Below are positions 36,895-51,694 of a DNA stretch of 64,000 nucleotides, in pieces. The position numbers and the translations under genes are program-made. The notes beneath the pieces were generated by a model, which worked only from the letters and a program-made list of their open reading frames with translations, was not told where the DNA came from and ran no database searches. Each line of letters starts with the position of its first letter. Positions within the stretch are counted from its first letter, which is position 1. This DNA comes from Oscheius tipulae (Eukaryota > Nematoda > Chromadorea > Rhabditida > Rhabditidae). The stretch lies in contig JASJZH010000003.1 in assembly GCA_037178975.1 (NCBI GenBank), positions 1,240,001-1,304,000 on the forward strand. The letters are read 5' to 3'.

Positions 36895-36958
36895 CCGCTC
36901 GGGGGGCGAGCGGGCATCCCAAGTGTTGTTCCCCGTGTGGGGGAACGGGTACTCCTAA
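36895..36958 (+). other. Two tandem GC-rich hairpins, candidate Helitron 3' end
   Basis: Hairpin 1 is CCGCTCG-GGGGG-CGAGCGG (36895-36913). Hairpin 2 is GTTCCCC-GTGTG-GGGGAAC (36928-36946), followed by GGGTACTCCTAA. Both are preceded by GTTGTT. A third related hairpin (CCCGC-CCCGC-GCGGG followed by CATCC) is at 40369-40383. Confidence 0.55.
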
Positions 36959-37186
36959 AAATTAGACATTTATCTTGAGAAAAAAGAACTACTTACTCTC
37001 TTCTTTGTTCTCCGACGTTATTTCGCAACAAAACATAACAAATATAAAAAAAAGGTATTGAGAAAAGGAAAGAACCATTGGAAAACTATAGAGATAACCT
37101 TCACTACAACAAAACTAGCAAAAAAAAAAAAAAAAAGACGAGCCAATTAGCTAGCAAAAAAAAAAGTACGCAAATGTGCGTCAATG

Positions 37187-39190
37187 ACATTTTCAATGCG
37201 ACGAGCAATTATTTTTACGTACTCTTCGCTAACTTCCACTAAAGCAAGCAGCGAGCACGAGGGTGTATGGCTCTAACGACTAAGATCATCAGAAACTTCA
37301 TAATATCAGAAACAACCGCCTATCCCTCACTGCCGAGCTACAGCCATTTGAAAATAAAAATTATGATTATTTCGTTTGAATTTCCCGCCAAAATTAAGAA
37401 AGTGCATTAATGACATTTTCGATGCGACGAGCAGGTATTTTTACGTTCTTTTCGCTAATTTCGACTGAAACAAGCGGCGAGGGCAGCCCGAGGGTGCATG
37501 GTTCTGACGCCTAAGATCATCAGAAACCTCATAATATCAGAAACAACCGCCTAACCCTAGTTACTATATAATTATAAATCGCGTAGTGTAACGAAACTTT
37601 TTTTTCGACTCAGGCCCTATGGATGGTATATGTAGGTAGTACTCAACGAGTGTTATCGATACATACTAATAATACCCGAAAATACTCACTTGCCGAAGCG
37701 GTACGGGCGAAACTTCCCAAAAAATCGGGGGGAAAAATGATCGAATTTCGGGTTCTGAGTGGTATAATCTTGTAGAACTCAACGAGTACATTAACAAGTT
37801 CACTAAAAATCCGAAAATGAAATATTCGTTGAAGAGCTACAGCGATTTGTAAATCAAAATTTTGACTTTTTCGTTTGAATTCCCCGCCGAAATTTGAAAA
37901 GTACGCAAAAGCGCGTCAATGACATTTTCGTTGCGACGAGCAGGTACTTTTTACATATTTTTTTTTCGCTACTTTTGATATAAACAGACAGCGAGAGCGG
38001 CTGCTGAAGACAGCCAGCCCGAGGATGTATGGTTCTGGTTCTCTCGCCTAAGAATATCAGAAAGTCACAAAAGTATCAGAAAAAAAACCCTATCCTTAAA
38101 TTTGACTCAAATAAGCAGCGAGGGGGCAGCCAACCCGAGGGTGTAGGTTCTGCCGCCTCAGGACATTGGAAACTCCATAATATCAGAAGCAACCGCCTAT
38201 CAATATCCACTATCTTTCGCTAATTTTGACTCAAACAGACAGCGAGGGCGGCTGCCGCTTATCAATATCCACCTGTTACGTTCTAAGTGGTATAGTGTTG
38301 TAGCGCTCGACGAGTACAATAAGGAGTTGAACAACAACCGTTAAAAAAAACCATCGTCGAATTAGAGCCCTTTAAAAATTGAAGTTTTTTTTTAACGTTT
38401 AAATTCCTCGCCAAAATTTGAATTACGAAAAAGTGATTCAATGAAATTTTCGCTGTGATCAGCCATTATTTCTACGTACCTTTCGCTACTTTTGATACAA
38501 ACAGACAGCGAGAGCGGCTGCTGAAGGCAGCCAGCCCGAGGGTGTATGGTTTTGCCGCCTTGGGACATCTAAAATTTCCAGCTTCAGTACAGCAGCCTAT
38601 CCCTATGTACCTATCTCTACATCCGCCTATGCCTATTCCTAATTTTGACTCAAACAGACAGCGAGAGCGGCTGCTGGAGGCATTCAGCCCGAGGATGTAT
38701 GGCTGTACCGCCTAAGATCATCAGAAACTATAATTTTTTGAACAAACGGTTATCTCTATCCAGTTATCCCTAAATCCCCCTATCCCTATCGCCAAATTTG
38801 ACTCAAACAAGCAGCGAGGGGGGCAGACAACCCGTGAGTATGGCTCTGCCGCCTTGGAACGTCGAAAACTCCTCAATAGCAAAATCAACCGCTTATCCCT
38901 CTCCACCTATCGGGTTCTAAGTGGTATGACAAAAAGATCCGATAAAAAGTAATTCAACGGTGTGTCACAGCGATTTGAAAATGAAAATTATGATTTTTTC
39001 GTTTGAATTTTCCGCCAAAATTAGAAAAGTGCGTTAATGACATTTTCGATGGGACGAGCAGGTATTTTTACGTACTTTTCGCTAATTTCGACTGAAACAA
39101 GCGGTGAGGGCAGCCCGAGGGTGTATGGTTCTGACGCCTTAGAACATCCAAAAGTCTCCAATAACAGCACATCCGCCTAACCCTAGTCTT
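37187..39190 (+). repeat. Satellite-like array of diverged units
   Basis: About 2 kb made of related segments. ACATTTTCGATGCGACGAGC or close variants recur near 37188, 37412, 37922, 38442 and 39042. A second block, of the type ACAGCGAGAGCGGCTGCTG then CAGCCCGAGGGTGTATGG, recurs near 37235, 37475, 37991, 38115, 38239, 38508, 38660, 38812 and 39105. A 370-base portion (37572-37945) repeats the sequence at 27179-27590. There is no coding potential, and the unit length is irregular (about 120-600 bases). Confidence 0.8.
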
Positions 39191-39310
39191 CATTGTTTAA
39201 TCCATGTTTTTCTAGTCTAGACTTTATTCTGTCTCTCTCTCTTTCTCTCTTTGTCTGTTTGTCTCTCTGTCTTTCTGTCTCTCTGTATCTTTGTTCCTTT
39301 AACCAAAACA

Positions 39311-40165
39311 TCTACAAACCTTGTATTAGATGAAACTTCACGTCTCGCTGCTCTTCTCAAATCGGCAGCAAGTCTTCTCCCTCTTCTCCTGCAACCTAGT
39401 CCGACTTGTGCTGTAGACGTAGCGTCCGAACTTCTTGAGTGCGAAGCAGAAGGTCTCCTTTGGCAGTCGTCCTCCTCTTCGTCCACAATCATGCTCTTCA
39501 GTTGTAGACAAAAGGTCTCATCACAGCTGCTTCTCGTCTCCTTGGCCGTGCCGTTGCAGCCTTCGTGCTCCACACAGATTGGATTGACCGCCTTGTCGAG
39601 CGACGGACAGGTGGTCTTGGCCAGCAGCTTAGCCAGATCCTCGCTGAGGACGTTTCTAATCGACTAATTTGGTATTCCAACTCTTACTTCTAAAAAAAAT
39701 TTCATGAAGTTCTGTCTTTATCTCTGGCTTGCTGCTTCCTTCCAGTTTCTGAATCAGCACATCATCAATCTCTCTCATTTTCCGAACACTCGAAGCTCGT
39801 TTTTTCCTTACGATCGTATCCTCTTCCTGAATTTGCAAGTAAGATTCAATGAAAGTCTGACCTACTACGACATTCTCAAGAAACACCGTCTGATCAGTTT
39901 TCATATGAGACAGCCATGAACATCCGCACTCTTTACATTTAGAATTCCCTGGTCGAAACATTGACATTTTTGTACCGGAACTTCAGAAGTAATGTGTAGT
40001 CTTGCAGTGGAAGAGCATTTAAAAAACGAAGTTGGTTGAGAACAGTGACAGTGAAAGTGCAGTCATTTACCGTTTACTTATTTTCATTGATAGCCTTCTC
40101 CAGATTCCGAATATTCCTCTGACTTTCCTCTAAAGACTCCAGCATAACGTTGATCACAGTCACAG
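39311..40165 (-). CDS. Fragment of an AIG1/G-domain-protein-like C-terminus
   Basis: Exon-like pieces on the minus strand are MLESLEESQRNIRNLEKAI (about 40160-40080), CKECGCSWLSHMKTDQTVF (about 39960-39890) with a charged helix after it, and LAKLLAKTTCPSLDKAVNP with CNGTAKETRSSCDETFC (about 39655-39480). The C..C.C....H pattern and the order of parts recall the C-terminal half of large AIG1-type GTPase proteins seen in some invertebrates and fungi. No GTPase domain is visible upstream, where a mariner element starts at 42016. A further coding-like stretch (TFCFALKKFGRYVYSTSRTR) is in another frame just downstream. A broken gene is likely. Confidence 0.4.
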
Positions 40166-40368
40166 TCAGACAAAAGACGTTTTTTTTTGTTGACTGTTAG
40201 ACGGGAGTATGAGAACTTTTAGTCTATAGTTATATTCCCTCGTCCTGGTCTAGACTCTCTTTCGAACCAGACTGTTGTTCCTCTGTGTTTCTACGAGATC
40301 ACGTGAGGACTGAAGTGCACACAAACACTGGGCCAGCTGTCTAGAATAACACGTAAACAAGCGTTCTT

Positions 40369-40390
40369 CCCGCCCCGCGCGGGCATCCTT
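40369..40390 (+). other. Third GC-rich hairpin of the Helitron-end type
   Basis: CCCGC-CCCGC-GCGGG followed by CATCC, sharing GCGGGCATCC with the hairpin at 36895-36913. It may mark another Helitron 3' end. The surrounding 40170-40750 has no recognised gene. Confidence 0.35.
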
Positions 40391-40751
40391 TAAAAGACGA
40401 CCACATGCTATTCTCCGCTGCTCCTTCTTTTTTGCAAAACTTGTCTTTCAATTAATTCCGAGTCAAGCGCCATAGCCTTTGTCTGAAGCTACATCATAGA
40501 GCTTTTTTTTTTACTAACTGTTCAAGACAAAACCAGACGGTTAGCTGAAAATCTATTATTCTCATTTCGTGTCAAAGGATACTTTCAAAGAAGAAGTTGA
40601 TCTCGCAAAGAAATTCAGAGAAAACCAGACGGCGCAGATAATTCAGCGGAAAATCAAATTTTCAAGCAAACCAAATCAACATCTTCCTGCTTGAGTTTCT
40701 ACCTTTTACTTTTTCTCATTTCCTCTGAAATATTTCAGTAACAGGCTATTA

Positions 40752-42016
40752 TTGGGTTGGCATATAAGTCTTTTCGCTTTTTCAAATGCAAAAATTTATT
40801 GACATCCAAACAACTTTTTCATTCGTTGTAATTACCATTATGATGCACCACGTCTGCCCATTTCACGGGTAGCTTACGGATGCCACGCTCGTAGAACACC
40901 TTGGGTTTCGACGCGAAGAAGTTTGTCAACCAGGTTTTGAGTGCGCCGTCGGAATCGAACTGTTGTCCTCCAATCTCGTTGTTGAGGGTCCGGAACAGAT
41001 AATAGTCGGAAGGGGCAAGGTCCGGGCTGTATGGAGGATGGGGTAAAATCTCCCAACCCAGGTCGTGGATCTTGGAGCGAGTGAGTTTTGCAACATGGGG
41101 GCGCGCGTTGTCCATCTGCAGGATGACTTTCGACTTCAGCGGCCGTTTCTGACGAAGTGCAACGGCAACCTTTTCAAGTTGCTGGCTATAAATAGCGGCC
41201 GTAAGGGTAGTTCCAGCATCCAGCAATTCCCAGTGCACCACTCCTTCGATATCCCAGAAAACACAGAGCATAATCTTCTTTTGATGGGTGTCGGGTTTCA
41301 CATCAGGACTTGGTGTCTGCCCTGGACCCACCCATTGACGCTTCCTTCGGAAGTTTACATACATTATCCACTTCTCATCCCCCGTCACCAGGCGTGGTAA
41401 AAAGGATTTCCTCTCATACCTGGACAGGAGAGGATGGGCGACGGACATGCGCTGCCACTTCTGGGCGTCACTGAGGTCATGCGGCAACCATGTGCCCAGT
41501 TTCTTCGTAAATCCCAATTGCTTCAAATGATATTCCACTGCGAAATGACTGACAGACAGTGCCTCTGCTAATTCACGGATAGTCTGCCGATTGTTCTCGT
41601 TCACGAGCTGCAGCAGCTTCGATTCATCGAAACTTGTTGGTCGACCTGACCTTGGCTCATCTTCGACGCTTTTGTCCCCAGACCGAAAGCGACGGAACCA
41701 CGACTGGCATACCCTCGTAGACGTCGTCCCTTGGCCATAAACATCGTTGATATTAGCCGCCGTTTGGGCTCCATTCGTACCTTTGAGGAACTCATTTAAC
41801 ATGACATGTCTCAGATGGTAGGGTGGCAGGTCATCAATGGTCCGGATCAAAACGAACAGAGATAGGAGAATAAGAAGAAGGGAAGTGGTGTTTTGCATGG
41901 TGGTGGTAGAGGACTGAGTGAGCTACACGAGGTGCTATATCAACAGCTCGGTCATTGTTGTAAACAAGACAAAGGACATTTTTAAAAAAAGCGAAAAGAC
42001 TTATATGCCAACCCAA
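40752..42016 (-). mobile_element. Complete mariner element
   Basis: 1,265 bases bounded by inverted repeats starting TTGGGTTGGCATATAAGTCT at both ends (about 30 bases, nearly perfect) and flanked by a TA target duplication at 40750-40751 and 42017-42018. It contains one transposase frame. TIRs, TA duplication and catalytic residues all look intact, suggesting a recent insertion. Confidence 0.95.
40819..41898 (-). CDS. Mariner transposase
   Basis: 359 residues with the Tc1/mariner layout. The helix-turn-helix DNA-binding region (RSGDKSVEDEPRSGRPTSF) is followed by WLPHDLSDAQK and the catalytic core with Asp at about 174 (VTGDEKWIMY), 263 (LQMDNARPH) and 298 (YSPDLAPSDYYLF). This gives the mariner-type D34D spacing between the second and third Asp. 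It cuts and joins the element ends at TA sites. The first 25 residues (MQNTTSLLLILLSLFVLIRT) are hydrophobic and not typical of the family, so translation may start further in. No stop or frameshift interrupts it. Confidence 0.93.
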   Translation of the reverse strand: MQNTTSLLLILLSLFVLIRTIDDLPPYHLRHVMLNEFLKGTNGAQTAANINDVYGQGTTSTRVCQSWFRRFRSGDKSVEDEPRSGRPTSFDESKLLQLVNENNRQTIRELAEALSVSHFAVEYHLKQLGFTKKLGTWLPHDLSDAQKWQRMSVAHPLLSRYERKSFLPRLVTGDEKWIMYVNFRRKRQWVGPGQTPSPDVKPDTHQKKIMLCVFWDIEGVVHWELLDAGTTLTAAIYSQQLEKVAVALRQKRPLKSKVILQMDNARPHVAKLTRSKIHDLGWEILPHPPYSPDLAPSDYYLFRTLNNEIGGQQFDSDGALKTWLTNFFASKPKVFYERGIRKLPVKWADVVHHNGNYNE

Positions 42017-42156
42017 TACTTTCGAGCTCTTACGCAACAGCTTGTTTTTGTTGTTAGCTCCGCAACACGAGCAGATAAACATGTCTGCGCTTGTTTACTC
42101 CTTTCTAATTCTTCACATTTCCGTTTTTATCTCGACGGATTTTTCCAGAAAAAGCA

Positions 42157-42407
42157 ATGGACAACTCTCGCCCAATCGACCCCTCTCCTATCATTACTTC
42201 TGCCCAGCCCAAGGCCCAGGAGCAGCCTCGTCAGCCGCCCTCGGAACGACAGGCCGGTCAACAGAAAATGGTAAGCATTATTTTTATTCTTGTTTATGAG
42301 TTTTTTATCAGAGAGATGAACGCGACAAGAATTTGCAATCTCGTCTGTCTCAGTCAAACGTGCCACCTCCGCAGACGACGCCTCTTGACGAGAAGGTCAA
42401 TCAGTAA
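42157..42407 (+). CDS. Small disordered Pro/Gln-rich protein
   Basis: Two exons (42157-42270, 42312-42407) separated by a 41-base intron encode 69 residues. The protein is Pro/Gln/Ser-rich (MDNSRPIDPSPIITSAQPKA), with a charged second exon (RDERDKNLQSRLSQSNVPPP). There are no membrane segments or Cys. TTTTTCCAG lies just before the start (AAAAAGCAATGG), which would suit a splice or trans-splice acceptor. A polyadenylation-like AATAAA occurs about 20 bases after the stop. Not recognised. The mariner element ends only 141 bases upstream. Confidence 0.6.
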
Positions 42408-44024
42408 GAAAGCTGCCTTTATTTTCTAATAAAAGTGAATCAATCGAAAATATTGTTGTGATTCAAAACAGTTGTGCAGATTCATTGTCCAGCGACAGAA
42501 AGAACATGGTCGAACCGCAGTATCTTCAACAGATAAATGATGGTCTTTTTAGACAGGTCTGCCTACCTAACGTAAGTTGCTGGCCGTCACTAGCCGGCTT
42601 CGCCGTCTGTCGGTTGTGCTATGGTTTCTATATGTTGCAGTTGGAATTCAACATCCGTTGGTCCAACATCCATTGAACAATTTGAATAATTTACGTCGTC
42701 TTATCAAATTTTCACTCCTTTTCGTCACTTTTTCTTCCTCTTAGACTCCTCACTCACCACCTGGATCGACTCCCTCTCCAGATCCAACTTCTAATGCTTG
42801 ATAGCTCGTCGAGAGGCTTCCATTTCAGAAGCAAGATACTTGCTTCGTTCGTAAAAAGCAAACAGCTTCAATACAAGAGCGATCTCTTCCAATTGCTGCC
42901 AGTGGAAATCGACCAAATGACCCATTTTGATACAAGTTCGAGCCAGTCTTCCTTGACTGGTAGCAGGCATCTGTACTTCTATAAATGAAAGTATTCAAAA
43001 TAATTTTCAGCTTCTCACAAATCTTTACTACAAGCTCTTAGGCAAGAGAGTTGAGAGGGACAGTCGGCCGAGTGTAACGCAGACCAAGAATCCATTTCAC
43101 ATAATATGAGTCGAGCATTGTATGTATAACTGACTAGGAATGCGGTAAACGACACATCAGAAACTCGATAATCCAGGACGCCTTTGCGAGAAATCTGAAA
43201 TCCACGCCGAGTCGACCCTTGGTTTTACACCTCCAGAAAAGCTTCTTGTATTCCGGGGGGTTGAATCGTGAAGAATCTATGCATTTTCAAAAGAAACTGC
43301 TCATAACCCGGTAACTGATCTTTGTCCCCCTTCCTCGTTGTCTCTCTGTTTTTGTGTCTCTCCGTACCTCTGTCTGAAGTCACTTCTGCCAATTAATACT
43401 AGTCACTATGTGCACACAATTACTGTTGAGGATTAGAGGTGACAAGTCAAGTTAAGATCTGTCAGTTCTACAGGTAGTCATTGAGAGAACTTTGCTCCAT
43501 TCGTTGTAGATCAAGTTTTCTTGGATTTTTGGGCCAGAAAACCAGAAGAATATAGCTGGTAGAGTCACAGAACTTATTTTCGATATTTCTGGCATAAACC
43601 CCGGTCAATCAAACCCCCAAGTCGGGTTTTCGTTTTTCTCGTTACTATGTCCTGGATAACGCGAAATCCTCTCGTGCTCACTTTTCTAATATTCATCCTT
43701 TACTAATATTCAGGCCGCACTCGACTAATGAACAACAAGTCCATAAGCTGCAGTCGAGTCCTTTCAAAACATGCAAGAAGTGAGGAAAACATTTGAAGTA
43801 TCGATTTCTTGGTAATATCCCCAATCTTTTAAGCGCATGATTTGCGTCCAGAGACCATTTCGGTCATATCCCTCATTTCCTGGAAATACGAGTCGAGAGT
43901 CATGAGTCAAGAGACGATTACGAATTTTTCGTTTCTCCCACCCGTTTCGACTTTCACATTTTGGACGGAAAGTACTGCAGACTAAGAGTTCAGAAAGTTC
44001 CTGTCTCTCTATTTCTCTCTGACT

Positions 44025-44059
<35 letters not shown>

Positions 44060-44130
44060 GTTCACCTCTTATAGCTCGTTAGTTTTCCTGCTGCTCTCTC
44101 GCAGTTTTAAACCTTGGTCTTCCCTGAAGA
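42408..44130. other. Spacer, no gene recognised
   Basis: AT-rich to mixed sequence upstream of the first PRPS exon. It ends with a CT microsatellite. Short frames in it lack partners or motifs. Confidence 0.45.
44028..44057. repeat. (CT)n microsatellite
   Basis: About 15 CT units, some 75 bases before the candidate first ATG of the plus-strand PRPS gene. Confidence 0.9.
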
Positions 44131-47762
<3,632 letters not shown>

Positions 47763-48447
47763 ATGTCACTTCAGTATCCCTTTCTGTGCCTTCATGGAAC
47801 CTGACATATCCTCAACCCCCTTCTGTGTAATCTCACGTTTGTATGCGAACCACACTCTAGGTCAAAAGTTGTGATCCTGCAGTTAGTATCACTTCGCTAG
47901 ATTCAGAGCAATGAAATGACGAGTACAAGTGGATTAGACAGAGAAACAGAGATATAGAAAGTTGCTTACCGTATTTTGTCCATGGGCGCATGTGATGAAC
48001 TGCACTGTACTTGAGAGATAGAGAGGCTGACCTGGCAGACAGACTACTGGTTGATGTTGTTGACTGTTTGGACGAGGGACGAGAGCCGACGAGTTGACAG
48101 AGGAGCAACTTTAGAGAATCGGATTACCGTTGACTTGTCCAGGCAAGTCAGATTATATTGACAAGTCAGAGGGTCAAGAGTAAGGGACAGGTGTCGCTCG
48201 GATTCAGCTCTAGTCGCCTACCCAGCTTTCGACTCTCCCTATCTCTGTCTCCTTGTCTCTTTCACAAATACATTCATTCTTCTGAAATACAATTATATGG
48301 CTGTAATCTAGAGGTCACAACAATATGAGCTACATGTGTCCAAGACCGGGTAGGTGATATGAGATTGCGGCTCCTGAACAGAAACGAAGGTTATTGTAGA
48401 TTGTACAGGGACTACGAATTGGAATGAAGGGATTCTGTAAACACTGT
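47763..48447. other. Spacer between tail-to-tail PRPS copies
   Basis: Shared 3' flank of the two convergent PRPS genes. I see no gene and no obvious sequence symmetry here, although the genes on each side are inverted copies. Confidence 0.5.
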
Positions 48448-50176
<1,729 letters not shown>

Positions 50177-50631
50177 TCTGATTGTCAAGGTACTCTTCGA
50201 ATCCTGAGACTTTTCTTGATTCTCAATGGCTTCCCGATGGAATGAGGATAATCCTGAAACAGGAAGATGTAGAAACAGAGAGACAGAAAGGCAGAAAGCC
50301 TGGGAGATAAACAGACAGAGGGAAAGGGCGACAGAGAAACAGAGAGACAATGAGACAGAAAGAGAGGGATCGAGACTGTCAGCATTGCCTCTCTTCGAAT
50401 CCGATGCATCAGACCAGACGCGTGGGTACTCTATCTCCAAATGTTGTAATGATGAAGATGGTGGTCAAAAATAGCTGGATATGACTGGTGGTCACATGGG
50501 GATCGGATTGAAATGAGCTGTGGCGGCCTGTCAAAGCGATGCATTGACTATGGGAACAGTAAGGGAGTTGCAAAATCGATGAGGCAAGCTCAAAAATCTC
50601 TGGATCGTAAAGAATAACAGAATTCCCTTTG

Positions 50632-50775
50632 TTAAGATAAATATAAGATAAAGTTTGGCCCGTAATCATGCAAGAGCGAGCTCAATTGCGTGTGGGTACA
50701 ACCTAAGGGGCCAGGTCGAGTAGGCTTACGTTCTAACCTGGACAGGTGCCAAATTTGACTCCACGAGTGCTTTCC
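50632..50775 (+). repeat. Family-2 tRNA-like repeat, copy B
   Basis: Matches 13211-13350 over about 140 bases (GGCCCGTAATCATGC, GTGGGTACAACCTAAGGGGC, GGCTTACGTTCTAACCTGG). Confidence 0.6.
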
Positions 50776-51101
50776 CTTTGTTATCAGCTGGTATTTTAAC
50801 GGAACACTAGAAAGGAACAACAAATAGAATGACCTTGTTTACCTAATTACTGGGAGAGAAGAGATTCGTGACCCTACGACTGCGTACTGCTCTCATTCAG
50901 ACGTCAATGATTTGGCTTGTCCGAAGGATGGTGGAGGAAAGAGTATCGATGGATTAAAATGTCAATTAAAGACAGAAATAAGAGAACTGACAAGTTTTCT
51001 GAGGTCTCTGGGAAGAAAGAGAAGGTCTGACTGGACTAGTTTTAGTACTCTCAGATCATTTTCCGGCCACTAAATGACACTTAGCAGCTTAGCAAAGTTT
51101 A

Positions 51102-51146
51102 ACAAAGTTGTAGCCAATGTAAAGCTCTACAATTCTGCAGAACATT
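51102..51146 (+). repeat. Dispersed ~45-base motif, copy 4
   Basis: AACAAAGTTGTAGCCAATG, then CTCTACAATTCTGCAGAAC. See 4611, 10411 and 17853. Confidence 0.45.
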
Positions 51147-51694
51147 GTAAAACCTGAAAGTTTGATCTTGACATCGACAAAAGGGAAAAACGCTTGCGAA
51201 CTTGCAGGGATTTTCAAATTGACGCAAAATTGCGTATCACATTTTTGTGCTCACATCTTAATGTTCTTCGCCCAATTTCGTTTCTTCTCTACTATTTCCG
51301 AGCCTATGTTCACTGAAACTTTGCTTGAAAACCGTCTAAGTCTGATATTATGGAGGAAAAACACTTTGGTACAAAAAACTTTGAAAGACAACAGATGACA
51401 GTATTTGAGGACTTATAGGCCAAATGGTCTATTCGCGTAATTTTTGCTTGAATACAACGTTTTCGAGACATTTTCTCGTCCAAATAACTTGACCCTCCTG
51501 CCAGATATTGGTTCAGTGGTTTTCTGTTGTTATTTTGTTTGTAAAATAGGCCTGAATCATCATGGACCCCTAGTTCACCGTTTTCTAAGGTAACCACGGT
51601 TCCAAAAAAGTGAGAAATGAGTTTCTCAAATAGTTTCACTTCCTTTTTTATCAACTTCTTTTCATTTTCAGCGAGAAAACGCCCCGGTTAGAAG

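Larger units (their letters stand above)
28941..36958 (+). mobile_element. Helitron (core: RPA-like + Rep-helicase + candidate 3' hairpin)
   Basis: The span covers only the parts I can assign; the true ends are not resolved. Two same-strand genes typical of autonomous Helitrons are followed, about 300 bases after the helicase stop, by GC-rich hairpins. The second hairpin is 8 bases before a CTAA (36955-36958), which fits the CTRR 3' rule. However, the next base is A, not the T expected after Helitron insertion. No 5' TC end was identified. Long direct repeats (27179-27590 and 37572-37945) lie outside. All coding motifs appear intact. Confidence 0.7.
50177..51694. other. Spacer with repeats
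   Basis: Upstream of PRPS copy B (which may start about 90-260 bases into it) and of ARP2. It holds GAGACAGAAAG-type simple repeats near 50275-50370, a family-2 repeat and a dispersed 45-base motif. No further gene seen. Confidence 0.45.

Noticed and set aside
27179-37945. LTR retrotransposon
   Set aside because: The direct repeats could suggest LTRs, but no gag, protease, reverse transcriptase or integrase is present; the content is Helitron-type.
37187-39190. CRISPR array
   Set aside because: Repeats are diverged and irregularly spaced, and the genome is eukaryotic with introns.
40819-41898. SETMAR-like fusion
   Set aside because: No SET domain upstream; the transposase lies alone between its own TIRs.
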